Source of the DNA: Mycolicibacterium peregrinum
GTDB taxonomy: Bacteria > Actinomycetota > Actinomycetes > Mycobacteriales > Mycobacteriaceae
DNA length: 64,000 bases
Assembly: GCF_002102345.1 (NCBI RefSeq)
Contig: NZ_LQPP01000043.1
Span: 248,001 to 312,000, forward strand
Direction of reading: 5' to 3'
The notes under the pieces: generated by a model
The model's input: the letters and a program-made list of their open reading frames with translations, nothing else
What the model was told of the DNA's origin: nothing
Database searches by the model: none
Program-made: the position numbers and the translations under genes
In this document: positions 25,676 to 32,816 of the stretch, one piece after another
Position numbering within the stretch: position 1 is the first letter of the stretch
Layout of the letters: each line of letters starts with the position of its first letter

Positions 25676-27388
25676 CTAACTCGCGTGCGCGCTCGCGCGC
25701 TTTGAATTCCCTTCGCGCTGACTGTCTGTCGACTTCGCGGACTGCTTTGCGGCACGCGTCGCTGATCGAACCGACGCCCGGTCAGAGCGATCGGTTCCCG
25801 ACACCGTGCTCGGTCCCCGCTCATGGGTCGACGTGCGGGTGGGTGCGTTGCTCGGGTCGCGCTTCCCGGAACCGTCGGCATCCGGGACCGCTCTCAGTCG
25901 TCGCTGCGCCGGATCGGTTTGGGGAGAATCCGTTCGTGCCCGTTGGTGCCGACTCAATGGGCTGGGCTTCGGCGTGGTGTCACTCCCGGCCCCGGCTTCG
26001 TCCTTGGCTACGTCCTTGGCGGCGGGGGTGGGCTCAGCGCCCACCTCGGCCGCAACCTTGGCGGTCACCGGAGTGGTGCCGTCAGCCGGCTTGACGGCGT
26101 TCCTTGGTGCCGTTGCCGCGCCGATGGCCTGCAGTACCTTCGCGAGTGGTCGGGTGGCATCCGACAAGGCTGCCGCCACGTCCTCCACCGTGTGGCGCAC
26201 ACCTTGCTCGAACGACGAGGTGCCCACCGGGTCGATCGGATGTTGGGTCACCGGGGTTTCGGGTTCGGTGCCGGAGACGACAGGCTGCGGCAATGTGGGG
26301 GTGTACTTTTCGCCGGCCAGGATCGCCAGTGACTGCTCGAATGCACCGGGCAATGCGTTCAGAGCTTCGTGGATTTTCTCTTCGGGGGTGATCCAGCCGA
26401 ATTCCTTGACCTGGCTGGGGTCTGCGGTGCGGTCGTAGCCCATTTCGACGAATACCCGCAGCACCGGATCCATCGCATCGACGAAGCGTTCCGCGCCGAT
26501 CAGGGATGCGGGGATGCGCAGCGGTGCCAGTAGCGGAAGGTACTGGGGCAGTGTTACGTAAGTGGTGTTGCCGACCTGGGTGGTCACGGCGTTGGCGGCG
26601 TCGGGATGCTCCAGCACATAGCCGGGAAAGACGTGCTGGAACAGGATCCCGGCGACGGCGTTGGCAATGGACAGCACGTTGAAATAGGCCGGGAAATCGG
26701 CGAAGCCGTCGTACTGGTTCTGGTAGTAGGTCGTCTTGAACGGGCTGTCCGACGGTCCAGGTCGACCGAGCGGAAAGATGTCGCCGAGCACGGGCACATC
26801 GCTCCACGAGGTGAAGCGGGTCAGGATGCCGCCGTTGGGCTGGTACGGGTCACCGATGAAGACGAACTCGTAATTGTCAGCATTGGCAACGTAATTCGGG
26901 TTCTTCGCCATCTCGGCGCGCACGATTTCGGCCACCTCGGTGCCCTGTGACATGCCGATGATCGTGATCTTGTCGTCGGCCGGTGTACTCGCGATGTCCT
27001 GCTGGAGGTAGCCTGCCCCGATCTGCTCGGAACGTTTGAGCGAGTGCGGCCAGTACGGAATGTCGGACAATCCGGGCAGGTCGGAGATGATCGGGATGTC
27101 GAGGTTGATCTGCGCCGGGTAGGGCACGGTGTGGAACGAGTCGCCTTTGGGCACTGTGCTGCCGTAGAAGAACAGCGGGGTGCTCAACCCGAATCCGTCG
27201 AATGAGGGCCCGACGCCGATCGTGGTGCCGACCAGCCGCACCGCGGCACTGTAGACGGCTGATGGAGTGCTGACGCTGACGCCGGCTGATACGGCGACGA
27301 CAACTCCGCCGGCCATCAACATCGACCCCCAGCGACGTGAACCGCGCTGCCGGCGCGCACCGCGCGACGACTCCCCCCGACCCCTCAT
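25676..27388 (-). CDS. PE-PPE domain serine hydrolase, copy 2
   Basis: A 570-residue paralogue of the downstream gene: Arg-rich start, signal/anchor about residues 22-40, PE-PPE hydrolase domain with GMSQG (Ser147), and a longer Ala/Thr/Lys/Ser-rich tail. The N-terminal domains align without large gaps; the tails differ strongly. It is preceded by a promoter overlapping a 16-bp palindrome (27527-27566) and lies downstream of a TetR gene on the same strand. Probably exported and active on lipid or ester substrates in the envelope; the substrate is unknown. Confidence 0.88.
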   Translation of the reverse strand: MRGRGESSRGARRQRGSRRWGSMLMAGGVVVAVSAGVSVSTPSAVYSAAVRLVGTTIGVGPSFDGFGLSTPLFFYGSTVPKGDSFHTVPYPAQINLDIPIISDLPGLSDIPYWPHSLKRSEQIGAGYLQQDIASTPADDKITIIGMSQGTEVAEIVRAEMAKNPNYVANADNYEFVFIGDPYQPNGGILTRFTSWSDVPVLGDIFPLGRPGPSDSPFKTTYYQNQYDGFADFPAYFNVLSIANAVAGILFQHVFPGYVLEHPDAANAVTTQVGNTTYVTLPQYLPLLAPLRIPASLIGAERFVDAMDPVLRVFVEMGYDRTADPSQVKEFGWITPEEKIHEALNALPGAFEQSLAILAGEKYTPTLPQPVVSGTEPETPVTQHPIDPVGTSSFEQGVRHTVEDVAAALSDATRPLAKVLQAIGAATAPRNAVKPADGTTPVTAKVAAEVGAEPTPAAKDVAKDEAGAGSDTTPKPSPLSRHQRARTDSPQTDPAQRRLRAVPDADGSGKRDPSNAPTRTSTHERGPSTVSGTDRSDRASVRSATRAAKQSAKSTDSQREGNSKRASAHAS

Positions 27389-27526
27389 CTGTTCCCGCTT
27401 TCCTCACGGTGGTGAGCGGCCGCCCGGATGGCACGGCCGAATCTCGGGCCCGCGACCAGCGTGCCAACAGGGAAATGTGACGGGCGCCACTTCGCGTGCT
27501 GCGGGAAAGTTACCAGCGGGTAGCGA

Positions 27527-27566
27527 GTTATGACAAGAGCCACTTTTTGAAACAAGAACTCTTGTT
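27527..27566 (-). promoter_or_regulatory. Promoter with palindromic operator before PE-PPE copy 2
   Basis: On the minus strand TTGTTT (27555-27550) and CATAAC (27532-27527) are separated by 17 bp as -35 and -10. The perfect 7-bp-arm palindrome AACAAGA-AC-TCTTGTT (27551-27566) overlaps the -35. It is the likely binding site of the adjacent TetR regulator. Confidence 0.6.
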
Positions 27567-27584
27567 GCAATTAGGGGTGCGGTT

Positions 27585-28298
27585 TCAGCGGGCCGTCGCT
27601 GCGATCCCGGCGCGAACCACCGAGACGAACGTCGTCATGGTGCCGATCAGGGTGTCGATGGTCGGCGGCGAGTCGCTCGTGGTCTCTCGTTGGTGCAACC
27701 AGTCGGCCACGCTCTCGAACAAACCGCCCACGGTCGACACCGCCAGGTCGTGGTAGTCCACCGCACCGTTCTCGGGTAGGCAGGGAAACTCGCGTTGCCG
27801 CCACAGTTCTTCGAGAAAAGCAGCGGTCCAGCGCCGATTCTCGCGGCGGGCCCGTTCGACCCGCGGCGAGATCCCGGCGCATTCACCGAATGCCACCACG
27901 GCCACGCGGGGATCGTCGACAAGTGCGTGGGCGAACGCCGACAGCAGGCGATGGACGGTTTCGTCGGGATCATCGGGGGCGTCGGCCAGCGCTGCGACCG
28001 CCTGCTCCTCGATGCGCTCTGCGATCTGGGTCAGCAGGGCCAGGTAGCAGTCCTCTTTGCTGTCGAACACCTCGTAGAACGCCTTGTTGCCGACATACGC
28101 CGCCTGGCAGATCTGCTCGATCGAGGTGTTCGGGTACCCGTCGCGGGCGATCAGCTCGAAGGCCGCCGTCAACAGTTGTTCGCGGCGATGGGCACGACGT
28201 TGCTCGGCATCGAGTCCGCGGATCGTGCGCTGCCCGCGGGGCTTCGCGGTAGGCTCCGGCGTTTCGTGCGCACCGGGGGCCACCGGCGGTCTACCCAT
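27585..28298 (-). CDS. TetR family transcriptional regulator
   Basis: A 237-residue TetR protein with helix-turn-helix at about residues 45-85 (SIEQICQAAYVGNKAFYEVF) and an all-helical ligand domain. The frame continues upstream to 28463, but the ATG at 28298 is preferred: a -10 TACACT (28311-28306) ends seven bases before it, the spacing of a leaderless mycobacterial transcript. It lies directly upstream of the PE-PPE pair and divergent from a cutinase gene, and probably controls these envelope hydrolases and itself. Confidence 0.88.
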   Translation of the reverse strand: MGRPPVAPGAHETPEPTAKPRGQRTIRGLDAEQRRAHRREQLLTAAFELIARDGYPNTSIEQICQAAYVGNKAFYEVFDSKEDCYLALLTQIAERIEEQAVAALADAPDDPDETVHRLLSAFAHALVDDPRVAVVAFGECAGISPRVERARRENRRWTAAFLEELWRQREFPCLPENGAVDYHDLAVSTVGGLFESVADWLHQRETTSDSPPTIDTLIGTMTTFVSVVRAGIAATAR

Positions 28299-28305
28299 GG
28301 GTTGC

Positions 28306-28311
28306 AGTGTA
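28306..28311 (-). promoter_or_regulatory. Leaderless -10 element for the TetR gene
   Basis: TACACT on the minus strand is seven bases from the ATG at 28298, so transcription is expected to begin at or next to the start codon. Together with the Shine-Dalgarno-free context, this decides the start. Confidence 0.55.
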
Positions 28312-28527
28312 GTGGCGTCACCGGCACGCAGACCTTCGATGTGGACCTTCTGATGCTTCGCTCGGGCGACCGGCAGACGACGGCGGCCCGGGTTTGTGGG
28401 GGTGCCGGCAGGCGGTCGGTTTTCCGCCTCGGCGATGGACGAGAGTTGTTGCGGGAAAGGCAATTCGGTCGGATATGCCGGACAGGATGAGGCTGAGTGG
28501 ATGCCAAACGTCTTGGCCCACTTATTG

Positions 28528-28562
28528 AGAGTTCTCTTTGGTTCTTGAGGGAACTCTATGCT
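28528..28562 (+). promoter_or_regulatory. Promoter/operator of the cutinase gene
   Basis: AGAGTTC (28528-28534) and GAACTCT (28551-28557) are perfect inverse complements 16 bp apart. The right arm touches a -10 TATGCT (28557-28562). Transcription from here fits the cutinase start at 28611. The GAACTC half-site also occurs in the palindrome before PE-PPE copy 2. The rest of 28299-28610 holds no gene. Confidence 0.45.
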
Positions 28563-28610
28563 TCACATTCTCGGAGCGCGCCAACAGCGCTGCTATGCCA
28601 CAGTAAATCG

Positions 28611-29531
28611 GTGGGAAAGTTCGGAAGTGCCGGTTTGGTTGCCGTCATGGCGGGGGCGGCTTCCGTGATGGGCAACATGGCGATGCCGTCCGCCGCTGCG
28701 GCACCGTGTCCGGATGCCGAGGTGATATTCGCCCGTGGCACGATGGAAGCGCCCGGAGTAGGCGATACCGGCGACGCATTCGTTAACTCGTTGCGTGCCA
28801 ACGTCGGCGCGAAATCGGTGGATGTCTATCCCGTCGATTACCCCGCCACGACTGACTTCCCGACTGCCGTCCAGGGGATCGCCGACGCACGAGCGCGCAT
28901 CATGACCACCGCCGCCACCTGCCCCGACACCAAGATGGTGCTCGGCGGGTTCTCTCAGGGCGCGGCGGTCATCGGCTTCGTGACGGCCAGTGTTGTGCCC
29001 GACGGGGTTTCAGTGGCCGACGTGCCTGCGCCGATGCCGCCCGATGTGGCGGATCATGTCTCGGCCGTGGCCTTGTTCGGCAAACCATCGCCGCGTTTCA
29101 TGAAGGTGCTGAACAACCCCTCGGTGGTCGTGGGCCCGCGTTACACCGCGAAGGCCATCGACCTGTGTGTCGACAACGATCTGGTGTGCGATCCCCAGGG
29201 CAGGAGCTTCGGTATCCACACCCAGTACGCGGAAGCCGGCCTGGTGAACCAGGGGGCGGCATTCGCGGCGAGCAAGCTTCAGGACGACTGGGCGCAGGAG
29301 GCGGCTCAGCCGGTGCCGCCGGCCACGCTGGTGGGTACCGGACCGTCGCAGGGGTCGCGGGTGCAACCGGCCCAGCCCGCGCAGGCTCCGCCGCCCGCAC
29401 AGCACATGGGCCCGGCCCCGCAGAACCTTCCAGGCCCGGCACCGGCGCAGAGTCCCACGGCGCCGACGCCTGCCGCACCCGGGCCGGTCGCACCGGCGCC
29501 GGCGGCACCGCCCCCGATTGCGCCGGTGTAG
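28611..29531 (+). CDS. Cutinase family esterase with Pro/Ala-rich tail
   Basis: A secreted protein of 306 residues: signal peptide ending about residue 31 (PSAAAA), cutinase domain with GGFSQG (Ser115), the CVDNDLVCDP disulfide/Asp motif and the catalytic His in GIHTQY. A roughly 75-residue Pro/Ala tail follows. Such enzymes hydrolyse esters, lipids or mycolate-containing substrates outside the cell. GTG at 28611 places the signal peptide correctly; the frame extends to a GTG at 28497, but that would put 38 polar residues before the signal peptide. Confidence 0.88.
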   Translation: MGKFGSAGLVAVMAGAASVMGNMAMPSAAAAPCPDAEVIFARGTMEAPGVGDTGDAFVNSLRANVGAKSVDVYPVDYPATTDFPTAVQGIADARARIMTTAATCPDTKMVLGGFSQGAAVIGFVTASVVPDGVSVADVPAPMPPDVADHVSAVALFGKPSPRFMKVLNNPSVVVGPRYTAKAIDLCVDNDLVCDPQGRSFGIHTQYAEAGLVNQGAAFAASKLQDDWAQEAAQPVPPATLVGTGPSQGSRVQPAQPAQAPPPAQHMGPAPQNLPGPAPAQSPTAPTPAAPGPVAPAPAAPPPIAPV

Positions 29532-29535
29532 CCGA

Positions 29536-29820
29536 CTAGTGGTGCGCGTTGTTGCCGAATAGGTAGACGCCGGTGTGGTGGCCGATGAAGTTGTTCGCGA
29601 TGTAGAGCACACCGACAACCACCACGACCAGCACCAACGCGAACATCACCCAGCTGAGGCCCACCAGCAGACGACGCCGAGCCGTAGTCACGGGCCCTTC
29701 GGCCACGCCCGCGATGTGCAGCCGGACGCCGATCGCGAACAGCGTGGGCACGGATGCGCCGACGGCCAGGCCGAAGAGCAGGATCTTGCTGACGGCCACG
29801 AGGTTGATCCAGTTGTTCAC
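29536..29820 (-). CDS. Small two-helix membrane protein next to pit
   Basis: A 94-residue protein with two hydrophobic segments (about 8-30 and 50-74) and a His-containing C-terminus. It overlaps the end of the phosphate transporter gene by four bases and is probably translated with it. No family is recognised. Conserved small membrane proteins at this position suggest an accessory role in phosphate transport, which is inference only. Confidence 0.75.
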   Translation of the reverse strand: MNNWINLVAVSKILLFGLAVGASVPTLFAIGVRLHIAGVAEGPVTTARRRLLVGLSWVMFALVLVVVVVGVLYIANNFIGHHTGVYLFGNNAHH

Positions 29821-30995
29821 CTGAGTGCCCCGTCCTGCTTGCCTTCAGGCTTGCCGGCGACCGCGGTGAGGCTGCCCTGCCACGCGTCGTTGACGTTCTT
29901 GTGGTCGATCGGCGGCTTGCGTGACTTGAGCCAGATGGGCACTGTCGCGGCGGCCAGGGCCAAGAACCCCACCAGCGCCCCGGCAAAGCCGCCGATCCCG
30001 TGCACCAGGAAGTAGGTCAGCGCACCCACCAGCCCGGCCGCCGGCAGGGTGATCAGCCAGGCGGTGGCCATGTTGCGGGCGACGCTCCAACGGACCTCGG
30101 TGCGGCGGCCCAGCCCGCTGCCCAGGATCGACCCGGTGGCCACGTGTGTGGTGGACAGCGAGTAGCCGAAGTGGCTGGACAGCAGGATGGTCGCCGCCGA
30201 CGCGACTTCAGCGGCCATGCCCTGGGGAGCTTCGGTGTCGACCAGGCCCTTGCCGAGGGTGCGGATGACGCGCCAGCCACCCGAAAGGGTGCCGAGCGCG
30301 ATGGCGACGGCGCAGGCCACGATCACCCAGAACGGCGGCATGGTCGCGGATTCATCGACGGCACCGTAGGAGATCAGGGCCAGGAAGATGATGCCCATTG
30401 TCTTCTGGGCGTCGTTGGTGCCGTGCGCCAGCGAGATCAGCGATGCCGAGCCGATCTGGCCGTAGCGGAAGGCGGCGATCGTGCGGTCCTTGGGCAGGCC
30501 GCGGATCAACCGGTAGACCAGCCAGCTGCCGATGCAGGCGACCACTCCGGCGATCAGCGGCGAGAGCACCGCGGGCACCATGACGGTGGAGACGACGCCG
30601 TGCCAGATCACGCCATGGCCGCCGACCGCGGCGATCATCGCCCCGACGATGCCGCCGATGAGGGCGTGAGACGAGCTGGACGGGATGCCGAGTAGCCAGG
30701 TGAACAGGTTCCACAGGATCGCCCCGACGAGTCCGGCGAACACCAGCTCCAGGGTCACCAGATCGGCATCGACCAGGCCCTTGGCGATCGTGGCCGCCAC
30801 GGCAGTGGACAGGAAGGCGCCGACGAGGTTCAGCAGTGCCGAGAGTGCTACGGCGGTACGGGGTTTGAGTGCGCCACTGGCGATCGATGTCGCCATCGCG
30901 TTGCCGGTGTCGTGAAAGCCGTTGGTGAAGTCGAACATCAACGCGGTGAAGACGACGATGCACAGCAGCAGAAACTGTAACGACACGGTAAACAA
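29817..30995 (-). CDS. pitA: Low-affinity inorganic phosphate transporter (PiT family)
   Basis: A 392-residue, about 10-helix protein with both PiT signature repeats: FDFTNGFHDTGNAMATSIASGA near the N-terminus and SLAHGTNDAQKTMG in the second half. It imports phosphate, usually as a metal-phosphate complex, with protons. The start is uncertain: TTG at 30995 and GTG at 30986 are both possible and no clear ribosome site is visible. About 85 AT-richer bases separate it from an upstream lipoprotein gene on the same strand and should hold its promoter. Confidence 0.92.
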   Translation of the reverse strand: MFTVSLQFLLLCIVVFTALMFDFTNGFHDTGNAMATSIASGALKPRTAVALSALLNLVGAFLSTAVAATIAKGLVDADLVTLELVFAGLVGAILWNLFTWLLGIPSSSSHALIGGIVGAMIAAVGGHGVIWHGVVSTVMVPAVLSPLIAGVVACIGSWLVYRLIRGLPKDRTIAAFRYGQIGSASLISLAHGTNDAQKTMGIIFLALISYGAVDESATMPPFWVIVACAVAIALGTLSGGWRVIRTLGKGLVDTEAPQGMAAEVASAATILLSSHFGYSLSTTHVATGSILGSGLGRRTEVRWSVARNMATAWLITLPAAGLVGALTYFLVHGIGGFAGALVGFLALAAATVPIWLKSRKPPIDHKNVNDAWQGSLTAVAGKPEGKQDGALR

Positions 30996-31081
30996 TTCTT
31001 GAACACAATCGCAACGGAAACCTAATTAACTGGCTGAGTTTTCGATCACGTTTTGAGGGGCAGCGCGGCCGCGGAAGCGGC

Positions 31082-31528
31082 TCAGCGCTTCGGGATGTCG
31101 ATGCCGAGAAGCTTGAGCCCTTCATTGATGTGCGAGTGGGCCTCGTCCATGGTGGCGCCCAACTTCGTCAGCCGGGTGGAACTGTTTGCCGGTGTCAACG
31201 CCTCGCACTGGTCGGCCATGCTGCGGAAGCCGTCGAAGCCTTCTCCTAGTGCGTTGTTGACGGCGACGTCGGGTCCGGGCAGGACCTTGGGTTGGACGGA
31301 GTCGACGTATTTGCGCAAATCGGTGCACGCGGTGTGCAGTGCTCCGTAGTTGGTGACGGGCGCCGTCATCGCATCGCCGATCGGGCCGAGTTGAGTGCCG
31401 AGGCCGACGACCGCGTCGATGACGGCCTGCCGCCATTCATCGGTCACCGGGGCTGCGGTGGGCTTGCCTGCGACGGCGCAACCGGCAAGCACAGACGTGG
31501 CGGCCAGGAGGGCAGCGATGTACCTCAT
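31082..31528 (-). CDS. Small lipoprotein, hypothetical
   Basis: A 148-residue protein with a signal peptide and lipobox (VLAGCAVAG, Cys about residue 17) and a mostly helical mature part with two Cys (about 78 and 115). The ATG at 31528 is chosen because it places the signal peptide at the N-terminus; the frame runs 33 codons further upstream without a signal. It precedes pit on the same strand. No family is recognised. Confidence 0.78.
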   Translation of the reverse strand: MRYIAALLAATSVLAGCAVAGKPTAAPVTDEWRQAVIDAVVGLGTQLGPIGDAMTAPVTNYGALHTACTDLRKYVDSVQPKVLPGPDVAVNNALGEGFDGFRSMADQCEALTPANSSTRLTKLGATMDEAHSHINEGLKLLGIDIPKR

Positions 31529-31673
31529 ATGCAGCGAGCTTATGGGGTGCAACCGTTCCCGCGCGGCACGATGCCGCGCAGGGGAGCTTGCGCGGAGATC
31601 GCCGCACCCACGTGTAAGCGCCGTCACACCGGTAACCTGGGTAATGACTGACTAGGCAGATCGGGGGATCGGT

Positions 31674-32816
31674 ATGGATCTCGTGCTCGGCCTCGCGATG
31701 ACCTCGAGAGCCGTTCGGTGGGTGCTCGTCGAAGGCACGACGGGCGAGGGGCGTCCGTTCGACCGTGGCGCGATCTCCCTCGACGACGCCGGCAGTTACG
31801 ACCCCGACGGCCTGCTGCGCGGCCTCGTGGACGACACCGAACTCGACGGCGGGCACCGCATCCACGCGATCGGCGTGACCTGGACGAATGACGCTGCGCC
31901 ACTGGCGGGCCACATCATGCAATCCCTGGATACCCGGGGCTACGGAAATGTTTTCGCGGTATCGGAGATCGAGGCGGCCGGCATGTTGGCCAGCGGCATC
32001 GCCGAGATCACCGAGCACGACGACATCGCGGTCTGCATCGTCGAACCCGACGCTGCGGTGGTGGCGATCGTGACGCCCGACGACGTCAGCGCCGACCGCA
32101 TCGATCGTTCGGATGCGTTCGTCGCCGACATCGCCGGGCTCCTGGACTTCACCGGACGGCCGGTCAGCGCGCTGTTCATCCTGGGCTCCGATGCGCACGG
32201 CCCGATCGTCGCCGATCTGGCCGAGTCCATTCCGGCCGCGGTGATCACCGCCAACGAATCCGATCTGGCGTTCGCCCGGGGCGCGGGACTGGCCGCGGCG
32301 CTCGCGGTGAATACCGTTACCGCGCCGGTCAAAGCGGTGCACTGGACCAAGGTCGGCGCGCTGTCGTCGGTGGTCGGTGGCGCCCTGGTGACGCTCGTCG
32401 TCGCGACCTCGGCCGCGATCGGGCTGCATCTGCATCCCGGAGCGGTGTCGGAGACGGCGCAGGCGTCCAGCATCCACGAGTCGGCCCCCGAGGCCGGACC
32501 GGCACCGAAACCGGTGCAGAAGCCGGTGGACAAGGCCGCGACCAAACCGGCACCGCCGGCTCCCGCCGCTCCGCCGCCGGCTCCGGCCGCCCCGCCGCCG
32601 GCTCAAGCGGTCGAGGCCGCCAGTCCGCCGGCGCATCAGCCGCCCGCCCAGGTTCCGGCCGCGCCCGCACCTGCACCCGCGCCGGTCTATGTGCCGCCCG
32701 CGCCGGCTCCGGTGTACAGCCCGCCGCCGTATGTGCCGCCGCCGGTGACCTATCCGCAGCCCCGGTTGCGGGACCGGATCATCGAACGTATCCCGATCAT
32801 CAACCGTTTCCACTGA
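31674..32816 (+). CDS. DUF7159-like membrane protein with Pro/Ala-rich tail
   Basis: A 380-residue paralogue of the 20167-22047 gene: starts MDLVLGLAMTSRAVRWVLVE, has an N-terminal domain of about 210 residues resembling a reduced ASKHA (Hsp70/FtsA-like) fold, one transmembrane helix (about 222-245) and a Pro/Ala-rich outer region ending in a basic IIERIPIINRFH. Domain order is the same as in the paralogue but without TQMAP or PPTTTT repeats. Its end overlaps the end of the convergent helicase gene by 17 bases. Function unknown. Confidence 0.8.
   Translation: MDLVLGLAMTSRAVRWVLVEGTTGEGRPFDRGAISLDDAGSYDPDGLLRGLVDDTELDGGHRIHAIGVTWTNDAAPLAGHIMQSLDTRGYGNVFAVSEIEAAGMLASGIAEITEHDDIAVCIVEPDAAVVAIVTPDDVSADRIDRSDAFVADIAGLLDFTGRPVSALFILGSDAHGPIVADLAESIPAAVITANESDLAFARGAGLAAALAVNTVTAPVKAVHWTKVGALSSVVGGALVTLVVATSAAIGLHLHPGAVSETAQASSIHESAPEAGPAPKPVQKPVDKAATKPAPPAPAAPPPAPAAPPPAQAVEAASPPAHQPPAQVPAAPAPAPAPVYVPPAPAPVYSPPPYVPPPVTYPQPRLRDRIIERIPIINRFH

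Noticed and set aside
23889..27388. PE or PPE family proteins with ESX secretion
   Set aside because: The hydrolase domain is of PE-PPE type, but no PE or PPE N-terminal domain and no YxxxD/E secretion pair was found; an ordinary signal/anchor is present.
27551..27566. Possible KstR2 operator
   Set aside because: The CAAG/CTTG half-sites are four bases apart, while the KstR2 consensus has two; assignment to the adjacent TetR is simpler.
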